NCBI GenBank assembly: GCA_021738725.1
Contig: JAIPBE010000006.1
Span: 42,069-106,068, forward strand
Length of the DNA: 64,000 nt
DNA from: Saprospiraceae bacterium
Lineage (GTDB): Bacteria; Bacteroidota; Bacteroidia; Chitinophagales; Saprospiraceae
Direction of reading: 5' to 3'
A program made the translations under genes and the position numbers. The notes under the pieces are model-generated. The model saw only the letters and a list, made by a program, of their open reading frames with translations. It was not told the origin of the DNA and ran no database searches. This document shows, in pieces, positions 26,339 to 35,811 of this stretch. Each line of letters starts with the position of its first letter. Positions within the stretch are counted from its first letter, which is position 1.

Positions 26339-29128
26339 ATGGCTGAAAAGAAACTCTTCCTCCTGGACGGTCACGCCCTGGCCTATCGTGCCCACTTTTC
26401 GTTCATCGCCCGCCCACTGATCAACTCCAAAGGCTGGAACACCTCTGCCGTGACCGGCTTTGTGAATACCCTGTGGGATATCATGCAAAATGAAAAGCCC
26501 AGCCATCTGGCCGTCTCCTTCGACCTCCCCGGGCCCACCTTTCGACATGTGATGTATCCAGAATACAAGGCCCAACGAGAGGAGCAGCCCGAGGACATCA
26601 GCTTTGCTCTACCCTGGATCCGGGACATCATCCGTGCCTGGCATATCCCGGTCGTCGAACTCGAAGGGTACGAGGCCGATGATGTGATCGGTACCCTGGC
26701 CAAACAAGCCGAAAAAGAGGGGTTTACCGTCTATATGGTCACCCCGGATAAAGACTATGGCCAACTGGTGTCGGACAAGGTCTTCATGTACAAACCTTCC
26801 CGCCAGGGGAACGGGGTAGAGATCCTCGGAATTAAGGAAGTGTGCGAGATCTGGGGCATCCAGCGAGTCGACCAGGTGGTGGATATGCTCGGTTTGCAGG
26901 GAGATGCGGTCGATAATATACCCGGTGTGCCCGGGATCGGACCCAAGACAGCCGCCAAACTACTGGAGGAATTTGACTCCATGGAAAACCTCCTGGACAA
27001 TGCAGATCAGGTCAAAGGAAAAAACAGTGAACGACTGGTGGAATTTCGCGAGCAAGCCCTCCTGTCCAAAACCCTGGCCCGCATCGATATTATGGCACCC
27101 ATTCAATTCCATGAAGGGGATTTCAACCTGGATCCACCGAACAAGGAAAAGATGGCTGAACTCTTCAGAGAATTGGAATTCCGTTCTCTCGCTCGAAAGA
27201 TTCTTGGAGAGGAGGAAGCTCCAGCCGGTAGTCAGGGCGACCTCTTTGGTGGTCAAGCCTCGCCAGGTCCACAGAAGAAGAGTGTCAGTCCAGCGGCACA
27301 CTCTGTGGCCACAGAGAATATCCATTCTGTAAACCATGTCTATCACCTGGTGGATACACCTTCCAAGAGAAAGGATCTGATCCAGCAACTAAAAAAAGCC
27401 AGTCCGATCTGTTTTGACACCGAAACGACCGGAGTGGATGCCATGATCGCAGAGATCGTCGGCATCTCCTTTGCCCTGCAACCACATGAGGGATGGTATG
27501 TCCCCTTGCCCGCCGATCAGGACGAAGCAAAAGCGATCATAGCTGAATTTAAAGAGGTCCTGGAAGACCCCAAAACACCCAAGATTGGTCAGAACATCAA
27601 GTATGATGCAGAGATCCTCAAGTGGTATGGCATTGAACTGAAAGGAGAATATCTGGACACCATGGTAGCCCACTATCTACTCGAGCCTGACCTGCGCCAC
27701 GGCATGGACTATATGGCAGAAACCTATCTCAAATACCAACCGGTATCCATCACCAGCCTGATCGGAAAAAAGGGCGTCCGTCAGCTCAGCATGCGGGATA
27801 TCGACGTGGAAAAGGTAGCCGAATATGCTGCGGAAGATGCCGATATCACCCTCCAACTATATCACTATCTCTGGCCGAAGATCAAAGAAGAAAAATTGGA
27901 AAACCTCTACAACACCATGGAGGGACCACTGATCCGGGTGTTGACAGAGATGGAATTCAATGGCATCCGTCTGGACAGCCCATTCCTGGAGAAATATTCG
28001 AAAGAGCTCGAAAAGGAGATACGCCAGACTGAGCGGGATGTATACAAGATCGCCGGCTCTCCATTCAATATGTCCTCCCCCAAACAAGTAGGGGAGATTC
28101 TGTTTGATCGCATGCAGATCCCCTATCGCTGGAAAAAGACCAAGTCGGGCCAGTACAGTACAGACGAAGAGAAACTGACGGAGTTGGCCCCTGACAATCC
28201 GATCGTCGATCAGATCCTGCGATACCGAGGCCTGTCCAAGCTGAAATCTACCTATGTGGATGCCCTCCCAAAAATGGTCAATCCACGTACGGGTCGGATC
28301 CACAGCTCCTTCAATCAGACCATCGCGGCCACCGGCCGGCTCAGCTCCAACAATCCGAATCTTCAAAATATCCCGATCCGGACTGAAGAAGGCCGGAAGG
28401 TGCGAGAGGCATTTATCCCTCGCGATGAGGACCACATCTTGCTGGCGGCCGACTACAGTCAGATCGAATTGCGATTGATCGCACATATCAGCGATGACCA
28501 GGCCATGCTGGAAGCATTCCAGGCCGGTCACGATATCCACGCCGCCACTGCGGCACGTGTCTATGGGGTCCCGCTCGAAGATGTCAGTGGGGATCAGCGA
28601 CGCAATGCCAAAACCGTCAACTTCTCCATCATCTATGGTGCCGGAGCGACAAACCTGAGTCGACAGTTGAATATCCCCCGGAAGGAGGCCGGTGAACTGA
28701 TCGAAGCCTATTTTGCCCAATACCAGGGACTGAAGCACTATATGGATTCCACTGTGGAATTCGCCCGGGCGAATGGTTATGTGGAGACCCTTCTGGGCCG
28801 CCGTCGCTTCCTGCGTGACATCAATTCCAAGAGTGGCCTGGAGCGAAGCAATGCTGAACGGATGGCCGTCAATACCCCCATCCAGGGTACAGCAGCGGAT
28901 ATGATCAAAGTCGCCATGATCCGAATTCAGGAAGCCCTGGAGACCGGGAATTTCAAGACTAAAATGATCCTCCAGGTCCATGATGAACTGGTCTTTGATG
29001 TCCATCAATCCGAATTGGAAAAAGTCAGCCCGATCATTGAGGAGCTGATGAAGAATGCTATTCCCGATCTGAAGGTGCCCATTCTGGTTGGAATGGGAAC
29101 CGGTAAGACCTGGTTGGAGGCGCACTGA
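26339..29128 (+). CDS. polA: DNA polymerase I
   Basis: Repair and Okazaki-fragment polymerase, 929 residues. The N-terminal 5'-3' exonuclease (about residues 1-290) starts LFLLDGHALAYRAHF and has YEADDVIGTLA, TPDKDYGQL and GVPGIGPKTA. The middle 3'-5' exonuclease (about 335-520) keeps its acidic residues in CFDTETTG, NIKYDAEIL and YAAEDADIT, so proofreading should be active, unlike in Bacillus or Thermus. The polymerase domain has RLSSNNPNLQNIPIR, AADYSQIELRLIAHIS, the finger helix RRNAKTVNFSIIYG and QVHDELVFDV. I start at ATG 26339 (MAEKKLFLLDG); the longer frame runs into the leader cassette. Its TGA overlaps the next gene's ATG by one base. Confidence 0.97.
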   Translation: MAEKKLFLLDGHALAYRAHFSFIARPLINSKGWNTSAVTGFVNTLWDIMQNEKPSHLAVSFDLPGPTFRHVMYPEYKAQREEQPEDISFALPWIRDIIRAWHIPVVELEGYEADDVIGTLAKQAEKEGFTVYMVTPDKDYGQLVSDKVFMYKPSRQGNGVEILGIKEVCEIWGIQRVDQVVDMLGLQGDAVDNIPGVPGIGPKTAAKLLEEFDSMENLLDNADQVKGKNSERLVEFREQALLSKTLARIDIMAPIQFHEGDFNLDPPNKEKMAELFRELEFRSLARKILGEEEAPAGSQGDLFGGQASPGPQKKSVSPAAHSVATENIHSVNHVYHLVDTPSKRKDLIQQLKKASPICFDTETTGVDAMIAEIVGISFALQPHEGWYVPLPADQDEAKAIIAEFKEVLEDPKTPKIGQNIKYDAEILKWYGIELKGEYLDTMVAHYLLEPDLRHGMDYMAETYLKYQPVSITSLIGKKGVRQLSMRDIDVEKVAEYAAEDADITLQLYHYLWPKIKEEKLENLYNTMEGPLIRVLTEMEFNGIRLDSPFLEKYSKELEKEIRQTERDVYKIAGSPFNMSSPKQVGEILFDRMQIPYRWKKTKSGQYSTDEEKLTELAPDNPIVDQILRYRGLSKLKSTYVDALPKMVNPRTGRIHSSFNQTIAATGRLSSNNPNLQNIPIRTEEGRKVREAFIPRDEDHILLAADYSQIELRLIAHISDDQAMLEAFQAGHDIHAATAARVYGVPLEDVSGDQRRNAKTVNFSIIYGAGATNLSRQLNIPRKEAGELIEAYFAQYQGLKHYMDSTVEFARANGYVETLLGRRRFLRDINSKSGLERSNAERMAVNTPIQGTAADMIKVAMIRIQEALETGNFKTKMILQVHDELVFDVHQSELEKVSPIIEELMKNAIPDLKVPILVGMGTGKTWLEAH

Positions 29129-31158
29129 TGCGCGATATGAGTGAACTGAAAAAACTGATCCACCAGAAATGGGTCCGTCGTGCAGGATGGATCGCGGGCC
29201 TGCTATTGCTAGGCCTGATCCTGACGTATTTCACCTTTCGCAACACCCTCCTTCAAACGGCCATCCACAAGATCGAGACACGCTTCCATAGCCATTGGGG
29301 GGGCGAACTCTCGATACAAGACGCCCATTTTAATTCATGGCGTAGTGTAAACCTCCAGGGCATCGCTGTCACCACGCCTGAACAAGACACCCTTTTTACC
29401 CTGAGCGATCTTCGGGTGCAATTGAGAATTTGGCCCCTTTTTCTGGGCCGTGCACTACCGGCATCTGTCAGCTTGCACCATGGGGGAATTCAAATTGCTT
29501 ATTGCGATTCTCTGGAGAATAACTTCCGGTGGCTCCAAAGATCCGAGGTCTCCAAGGCGGATACCACCTCCTTTCAAACCACGACCGGTTTGAATAAGCG
29601 TTTTTCAGATCTGGTTGAACTGGCTTTCCAATGGTTGCCCGATCGATTGGAAATGCAAGATGTATCCCTTCGGCTGGATTATGTCGGAAATACCTATGCT
29701 TTCATCGCGGATACGGTCCAATTGGACAAGGGGAGTTTGCATACTGCCTTCACTGTTCTGAGCCCGCTATTAACGCAGAGGGGATCCCTGGATGGAATGG
29801 TGAACCGTAGCCAGAAAAGTTTTGATATTGTCCTGTCCGGCCTGGATGGACATTACTTGTCCTTACCAGGATTCTATGAAATGGGAGGACTGTGGACCGC
29901 GTTAAAAGATGCCCGGTTACGTTTGTCCGATCTGCAGACTCATGGGGACCAATTGACCTTCCAATTGTTCGGCCAGACGGATCAATTATATCTGGCACAT
30001 GCGCGTTTAGCGGATAGTCTGGTCACCTTGCCCCTCCTGGCCATGCAAGTGGCCTGGAAGATCGGATCACAAGAGATCGCTCTGGATACCCTGAGCTCTT
30101 TTACCGTGGATAAGGTCAGTGGCCATTTCGGGGGAATACTTCAATTGCATCCGTATCGAAAACTGGCTCTCCAGGTCAGGATCCCTCCCCTGCCATCCCA
30201 GGATTTCTTTACCTCCCTGCCTCCGGGGATGTTCGGCAATCTGGAAGGGATCCAAACATCAGGAACCTTAGATTATACCTTTGACCTGATGGTCCGGGAG
30301 GACAGTCTTGACCTGACTGTCCTCCATTCTCAACTGGTTGGGCAAGATTTCAAGATTCTGGAATACGGGAAGACTGATCTCCGAAAGATGAATGGCACCT
30401 TTCTGCACCAGGTCTATGAAGAAGGCCGACTGACGGAACAGTTTCTGGTCGGCCCGCAAAACCCGGATTGGGTGCCCCTGGAGGCTGTGGCGCCCCCATT
30501 GAAGGATGCCATCCTGACCTGTGAAGACCCCTCTTTTTTTTCGCATCGGGGCTTTCTGCTCGATGCTATTCGGGAGTCTATGATCCAGAATCTGAAGGAA
30601 AAGAGATTTGCCCGCGGTGGGAGTACGATCAGTATGCAGCTGGTGAAAAATGTCTTTCTATCCAGGAAGAAATTCCTGGCCCGTAAACTGGAGGAGATTC
30701 TCCTGGTCTGGTTGATAGAAGGGCAACGACTGACTTCTAAGGAACGGATGTTTGAGACCTATCTCAATCTAATCGAATGGGGGCCAGGCATCTACGGCAT
30801 CCGGCAGGCCGCCCAATTCTATTTTGCGAAAGCCCCGGCCGATCTGGAGCTGTCCGAGTGTCTCTTTCTGGCGAGTATCGTGCCGAAGCCCAAGAAGTAT
30901 CGTTGGTATTTTGAGGGGACGCAACTTCGACCCCAGTGGTCGGAATTCAACCGGTTTATCGCCAATAGGATGGTGTCCAGAGGGTTGATCCCCCCTGTAG
31001 ACTCACTAAGTTTCACTGGTGATGTTTTGCTCAAGGGACCCGCTTTGGCCACTCTTTCTGTACGCGATACCATCGATGTCGATTCTCTGGAGTTCCTCCC
31101 TTTGGATCTGATCCCAGATAAATGGATGGCACCTGTTGACACCCTTTCTGGAGATTGA
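29128..31158 (+). CDS. AsmA-like protein fused to a GT51 peptidoglycan transglycosylase
   Basis: A 676-residue membrane protein. A cytoplasmic start and one transmembrane helix (about residues 18-38, GWIAGLLLLGLILTYFTF) lead into a ~410-residue periplasmic beta-rich region resembling AsmA/TamB-type proteins (GGELSIQDAHFNSWRSVNLQ, LSDLRVQLRIWPLFLGR). The C-terminal third (~460-640) is a GT51 glycosyltransferase with EDPSFFSHRGF (catalytic Glu), GGSTISMQLVKNVFLS, KLEEILLVWLIE and ETYLNLIEWGPGIYGI, all family motifs. It lacks a penicillin-binding transpeptidase domain. It would polymerise lipid II into glycan strands. It is translationally coupled to polA by a TGATG overlap. Confidence 0.88.
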   Translation: MRDMSELKKLIHQKWVRRAGWIAGLLLLGLILTYFTFRNTLLQTAIHKIETRFHSHWGGELSIQDAHFNSWRSVNLQGIAVTTPEQDTLFTLSDLRVQLRIWPLFLGRALPASVSLHHGGIQIAYCDSLENNFRWLQRSEVSKADTTSFQTTTGLNKRFSDLVELAFQWLPDRLEMQDVSLRLDYVGNTYAFIADTVQLDKGSLHTAFTVLSPLLTQRGSLDGMVNRSQKSFDIVLSGLDGHYLSLPGFYEMGGLWTALKDARLRLSDLQTHGDQLTFQLFGQTDQLYLAHARLADSLVTLPLLAMQVAWKIGSQEIALDTLSSFTVDKVSGHFGGILQLHPYRKLALQVRIPPLPSQDFFTSLPPGMFGNLEGIQTSGTLDYTFDLMVREDSLDLTVLHSQLVGQDFKILEYGKTDLRKMNGTFLHQVYEEGRLTEQFLVGPQNPDWVPLEAVAPPLKDAILTCEDPSFFSHRGFLLDAIRESMIQNLKEKRFARGGSTISMQLVKNVFLSRKKFLARKLEEILLVWLIEGQRLTSKERMFETYLNLIEWGPGIYGIRQAAQFYFAKAPADLELSECLFLASIVPKPKKYRWYFEGTQLRPQWSEFNRFIANRMVSRGLIPPVDSLSFTGDVLLKGPALATLSVRDTIDVDSLEFLPLDLIPDKWMAPVDTLSGD

Positions 31159-31165
31159 CCGGAAC

Positions 31166-31484
31166 ACCTATGGGTACCTCTATCAACCCCACTCAATGAC
31201 CAAACAAAAACCTTTGGTTTTCTTACCAAAAAATACCGTCGCGATTCTTCGTTATTTCTCAGGCCGGACGATCCGCCAGAGGGCGGATATCTGGCTCTAA
31301 GGATCACATAGCTATGGCTATTCTCCTTGCGCCACCGCCCCGACCCCGAGGACTCGGGGGGGCTAAGGCGGCACGCGGTCAAAATGCCTTGCCTGCTCGC
31401 CGAAGCCCTGGCGTAGGCGAGTCTCGCTCAGTCTTCTTTGGTCTTGGTCTATTTCGGAGGTTAATAGAAGTACCCTTATCTTTA
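31166..31484 (+). repeat. Duplicated leader/promoter cassette, copy 2
   Basis: Homologous to 26041-26317 over most of its length. It ends with TTTC (31452-31455), a 21-base gap and TATCTTTA (31477-31484), a near-consensus Bacteroidetes promoter, 4 nt before the ATG at 31489. The variable centre holds AGGGCGGATATCTGG and a CCTGGCGTAGGCGAG segment absent from copy 1. Confidence 0.7.
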
Positions 31485-31488
31485 TCAG

Positions 31489-32478
31489 ATGAAGCATTGC
31501 ATCACCGCTGTTGTATTCTTCCTGGCTTGCACGATGGCCACTGCCCAATTTGTCTCCTATACATATGTATCAGATCGGAAGTTCCAGGACCCGACTGACT
31601 TGATCGGATGGCAATTCCGGCCTTCTGAACTGGAGATACCGGACACCCGCAAAACCAGTTTCGGACCGGGCGAATACAGTTTTGGTGTCACTCAGAACAA
31701 CCTGTTCATCGAAGGGCCGGATATCGCTGGCGTATACAGTATCAACAATATCAATCCTGCAGAATATGGGTACACCCTCAATCTGATGAATGCCCGCAAC
31801 CCGACCTTGCAAGGCCACCTGAAGGTCATCCTCAACAAATATCGGCAAGCGGATGCGGTCATTTTCAAACGGTCACCTAACGAAAAGGAGATCATTTTCT
31901 GGCTGCCATTGCTCTCCCAAAAGGAATATGATACCATGGGGCAGTGGTACACCGATCGAAGGGAGTTGATGTTGATGAACACCGACTCGCTTTGGGGGGC
32001 GTCGATCATGCCCTTCCTCCTGATCGATTTGCAGTCCCAAAAGCAGCAGATCCTGGCTATCGATGACAGTACCTCGTTTCGATTTAGTCGGGAGATCGAA
32101 CACACCCTGAAGAAGAAGAAACTGAAAAAGAAGGAAATCGATCTCATCGATTCGTTGCAGTTGTCGATCGAGGACTTGCTGGCCGACAGTTCCCTTCTGG
32201 CTGAAACCGGAGCCCGCATCGAAACAGATATCGTAGACTACCTCTCTTTCAAAACGCGGATCCTGTTCGATGACGGGGGTACACAATGGGTCGAAAAGCG
32301 GCTGGAAATCAAAGACGTTGATGAAAAAGTCGACAAAAATGTGGCTGAAGGCGGTGAAAAATATTTGTGGGAGATCACGCTGAAAAATGGGGAGATCATC
32401 CATTTATTCCTGGATACCTGGCGGCATGTCAGCTCCATAGAATGGGGGCCCCATTTGTATCGAATGCGAGGATCCTGA
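31489..32478 (+). CDS. Secreted protein of unknown function, 329 aa
   Basis: A signal peptide (MKHCITAVVFFLACTMATAQ, cleaved near residue 20) leads a soluble protein. I do not recognise the family. Visible features: an N-terminal beta-rich part with DLIGWQFRPSELEIPD and GEYSFGVTQNNLFIEG, a strongly basic stretch (HTLKKKKLKKKEIDL, near residue 205-220) followed by an acidic helical segment, and a C-terminal part ending LDTWRHVSSIEWGPHLYRM. No catalytic motif, lipobox or T9SS domain is seen. It stands alone between the GT51 gene and pepP and is expressed from the duplicated leader cassette, with its -7 box abutting the start codon. Confidence 0.8.
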   Translation: MKHCITAVVFFLACTMATAQFVSYTYVSDRKFQDPTDLIGWQFRPSELEIPDTRKTSFGPGEYSFGVTQNNLFIEGPDIAGVYSINNINPAEYGYTLNLMNARNPTLQGHLKVILNKYRQADAVIFKRSPNEKEIIFWLPLLSQKEYDTMGQWYTDRRELMLMNTDSLWGASIMPFLLIDLQSQKQQILAIDDSTSFRFSREIEHTLKKKKLKKKEIDLIDSLQLSIEDLLADSSLLAETGARIETDIVDYLSFKTRILFDDGGTQWVEKRLEIKDVDEKVDKNVAEGGEKYLWEITLKNGEIIHLFLDTWRHVSSIEWGPHLYRMRGS

Positions 32479-32673
32479 ACCTGGCTGGGTTTGTATAGAT
32501 TTTATTTAGAGTCATATCTTGTAATTCTTACTACCCGGATACCTGAATCCTGGGAGGAACATCAGCCGTTCAAACTCGCAGTATAGAAGTGACTCATCCT
32601 TCGTGCATCTTGTGAATTCCCTTCATTACCCGTACTTTACGTTCCTTTTACGCACCATAAGAGAGAGAAGACC

Positions 32674-33972
32674 ATGCGTTACGATCCGATCGATCCTCAA
32701 CTGTTTATTCAGAATCGCCGCCGCTTTACACGGGAGATGAAGCCTGAATCCATTGCTATCTTTCACTCAAATGATCAGATGCCGCGAAACGGTGATCAAT
32801 ATTTTGAGTATCGCCAGAATAGCAATCTCTTCTATCTATCCGGATTGGACCAGCCGGAGGCGATCGTCATCCTCTTCCCAGACTGTATCAAGGAAGCTTT
32901 TCGCGAAGTAGCCTTCATCAAACGCACCAATGAAAAGATCTCGATTTGGGAGGGATACAAATACACAAAGGAAGATGCACGTAAGGTGTCTGGCATTGAA
33001 AAGGTGTATTTCCTGGATGAGATGGAACCGGTCATGCATGAGCTGATTCTGTTGGCAAAACGGATCTATATCAACACCACTGAGAATGACCGTTTCCAAC
33101 CGGAAGTCGAGTCTCGTGATATGCGAATGGCTCGTGCTTTGATGGCGAAATATCCCGCACATAAATACCACCGTGCCCAACCGATCCTCAAGAAGCAGAT
33201 CATGATCAAGACCGATATTGAGATCGGGATCATGCGGCATTGCATGGATATCACCAACACCACTTTTCGCCGGGTGCTGAATTTTGTCAAACCCGGAGTC
33301 ATGGAATATGAGATCGAGGCCGAGATCGGACACGAATTCATCCGCAATCGCGCCTGGCATGGGTACCATCCGATTATCGGTTCAGGGAAGAACAATTGTG
33401 TGTTGCATTACAATGAGAACAACATGGTTTGCCAGGATGGCGAACTGCTTCTTCTGGATTTTGGTGCTGAATATGCCAACTATTCTGCCGACCTCACGCG
33501 GACCATTCCTGTCAATGGCACCTTTACGGAACGACAAAAAGCCGTCTATAATGCGGTCTTGCGGGTGATGAAGGAAGCCACCACCATGTTGGTGCCCGGG
33601 AATAACCTGACCGATTATCAAAAAGAAGTTGGCCTGTTGATGGAAAGTGAGTTGCTCGGACTCGGACTCATCAGCAAGGACGATATCAAAAAACAAGACC
33701 CGGATTGGCCCGCCTATAAAAAGTATTTCATGCATGGCACATCACACCATTTAGGTCTGGATGTCCATGACAGCAATCATCGATACGATCCCATCCAAGC
33801 TGGAATGGTATTTACGTGTGAGCCGGGTATTTATATCCCGGAAGAAGGCTTCGGCATTCGAATCGAAAACGACATCCTGGTCACCGATCACGAACCAGTC
33901 GACCTGATGGGTCACATTCCCGTTGAAGTAGAGGAGATCGAAGAACTGATGCACGCCCGAATTCTTCTATAA
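32674..33972 (+). CDS. pepP: Xaa-Pro aminopeptidase (aminopeptidase P, M24B)
   Basis: Removes the N-terminal residue from peptides with proline in second place. The 432-residue product has the N-terminal creatinase-like domain (RRRFTREMKPESIAIFHSND ... SNLFYLSGLDQPEA) and the C-terminal pita-bread domain. The two-metal ligands are visible: aspartates in LLLDFGAEYANYSADLTRTI, histidine in HGTSHHLGLDVHD, and glutamates in TCEPGIYI and GIRIENDIL. Length fits E. coli PepP (441 aa). It is cytoplasmic. It has a good terminator 45-80 nt downstream. Confidence 0.95.
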   Translation: MRYDPIDPQLFIQNRRRFTREMKPESIAIFHSNDQMPRNGDQYFEYRQNSNLFYLSGLDQPEAIVILFPDCIKEAFREVAFIKRTNEKISIWEGYKYTKEDARKVSGIEKVYFLDEMEPVMHELILLAKRIYINTTENDRFQPEVESRDMRMARALMAKYPAHKYHRAQPILKKQIMIKTDIEIGIMRHCMDITNTTFRRVLNFVKPGVMEYEIEAEIGHEFIRNRAWHGYHPIIGSGKNNCVLHYNENNMVCQDGELLLLDFGAEYANYSADLTRTIPVNGTFTERQKAVYNAVLRVMKEATTMLVPGNNLTDYQKEVGLLMESELLGLGLISKDDIKKQDPDWPAYKKYFMHGTSHHLGLDVHDSNHRYDPIQAGMVFTCEPGIYIPEEGFGIRIENDILVTDHEPVDLMGHIPVEVEEIEELMHARILL

Positions 33973-34018
33973 GGGAAATATCTCATGATACAATCAACCG
34001 GCTGTTGATGAGCTTTTT

Positions 34019-34049
34019 AAAGGGTCGACATGAAGTCGACTCTTTTATT
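34019..34049 (+). terminator. Terminator hairpin after pepP
   Basis: AAAGGGTCGAC pairs with GTCGACTCTTT (one G-T wobble) around ATGAA and runs into TTTTATTATAAA. Confidence 0.8.
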
Positions 34050-34149
34050 ATAAATACCTGTACAAATCCCCCACGAAAATATCGCGAGTGGGCATACAAC
34101 CTTCATGCATTGAAAACCTCACTTTATTCCCCATTGCTTAAATTGTCCT

Positions 34150-35766
34150 ATGAAATATATCATCCTCATTTGTGCTTTTTTCACGCAATTCTATTCAGAA
34201 GCACAACCCATCATCGCCAGTCCTGCAGATTATTCGGCCAAAGTGGCGAACCTGATGGCGGGTGACACATTAATCCTCAGTCCTGGCATATATACCAACC
34301 AATTGAAGATCTATGATCTGATCGGTACAGAACAGGCGCCCATTGTCATCATCGGAAATGTCAGCGCCACCGTGTTCACAGGGAATGCCTGTTGCAATAC
34401 GGTGAGCATTAAAAAGTCCGCTTTCGTCGAATTGCATAATCTCCTGATTGATGGTCAGAATATCCCCTATATCGATGCGATCAAGGCGGAGGGGACAACT
34501 GGCAATTGGGCGCATCATATCACCCTGGACAATATGCATATCATCGGCCATGGGGGTGATCAGCAGACCGTCGGGATCAGCACCAAATGTCCCGCCTGGG
34601 ACTGGGTCATCAAACACTGCTATATTGATGGAGCAGGAACAGGTATGTATCTGGGCAATTCCGATGGATCAGCCCCATTTGTCAATGGCTTGATCGAATA
34701 CAATCTGATCACAAATACCGTGGGGTATAATACCGAAATCAAACATCAGAATGTCGGGAGCCGCAATATTCCGGGTATGACCCTGAATGGAAAAACCATC
34801 ATTCGACACAACGTATGGACAAAAGTTGAAAATGCAAGTTCCGGAGCGAATGCCCGCCCTAATTTACTGGTCGGTCATTTCCCGGCCACGGGTGATGGCG
34901 CAAATGATGTTTACGAGATATATGGCAATCTATTTTGGCAAAATCCGGTGGAGTCTCTTTTTCAGGGTACCGGTAATATTGCTTTCTACGATAATATCTG
35001 CATCAATCAAAGTGGCGGAGGAGGGATCACTTTCCAAAATCACAACGGGTTTCCACCCCGGAATATTCACGTATTTCACAACACGATCATCAGTAACCAG
35101 AGCTGGGGTGTTCGCCTGTCGGACACCGATCCTGCATACCAGAAATATATCTATGGAAATGCGGTTTTCTCCGATCATTCGACACCCATTCGCATTGTTG
35201 GATCCGGTATCACAACCGCTAAACTTTTGGAGAATGTGGTGGAGCTGACAAGCAATGCCAATGCGTATATCCAACAATTATCTACAATGATCGAAACGAC
35301 AGATGTATTTCCGATAATGAATAGTCCATTGAAAGGGTCCATGATTCCCTCCGATCCATTTCTGATGTTCGCCGACCACGATCAGGATTTCAATGGCGTT
35401 ACACGGGACTGGTCATATCGGGGCGCCTATCATGGCGAGGGAAATAATCCGGGATGGCAGGTGGCTCTGGAAGAAAAACCTGTACTGGATCTGCCGGTTG
35501 CGACAGAAGACATTATCTCGGGTACTTCCTTTGTCCTTTCGCCCAATCCAGCCCGTCAATTCGTTCAAATTGAATGGTCAGATCACTCCATCCCCTCATC
35601 CCCTTTATCCGTCCTTCTGATCGATGGCCTGGGCAGGATCGTCGATGTACAAATGGTGCAAGCAAATCAAAACCGGATCAACCTGACTGATCTGCCCCCG
35701 GGTATGTATTGGGTCCAGATCAGGACAAAAGAGACCACCTTCCAATCTGCCTTGATCAAATTATAG
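34150..35766 (+). CDS. T9SS-exported right-handed beta-helix protein
   Basis: A 538-residue protein with a signal peptide (MKYIILICAFFTQFYSEAQ). The main part (about 20-400) is a right-handed parallel beta-helix as in pectate lyase-like and polysaccharide-degrading enzymes: repeated turns with ITLDNMHIIGHGG, YNLITNTVGYNTEIKHQNVG, HNVWTKVENASSG and HVFHNTIISNQSWG. The last ~80 residues (FVLSPNPARQFVQIEW ... GMYWVQIRTKETTFQSALIKL) are a type A T9SS sorting domain, so it is exported through the outer membrane and attached or released. Substrate is not clear; a polysaccharide lyase or glycosidase is likely. No sugar-processing cluster surrounds it. Confidence 0.88.
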   Translation: MKYIILICAFFTQFYSEAQPIIASPADYSAKVANLMAGDTLILSPGIYTNQLKIYDLIGTEQAPIVIIGNVSATVFTGNACCNTVSIKKSAFVELHNLLIDGQNIPYIDAIKAEGTTGNWAHHITLDNMHIIGHGGDQQTVGISTKCPAWDWVIKHCYIDGAGTGMYLGNSDGSAPFVNGLIEYNLITNTVGYNTEIKHQNVGSRNIPGMTLNGKTIIRHNVWTKVENASSGANARPNLLVGHFPATGDGANDVYEIYGNLFWQNPVESLFQGTGNIAFYDNICINQSGGGGITFQNHNGFPPRNIHVFHNTIISNQSWGVRLSDTDPAYQKYIYGNAVFSDHSTPIRIVGSGITTAKLLENVVELTSNANAYIQQLSTMIETTDVFPIMNSPLKGSMIPSDPFLMFADHDQDFNGVTRDWSYRGAYHGEGNNPGWQVALEEKPVLDLPVATEDIISGTSFVLSPNPARQFVQIEWSDHSIPSSPLSVLLIDGLGRIVDVQMVQANQNRINLTDLPPGMYWVQIRTKETTFQSALIKL

Positions 35767-35811
35767 CCTGCCGTTTAAGATACAATGGTGCCTTCATAGA
35801 AGTATCAAAGA

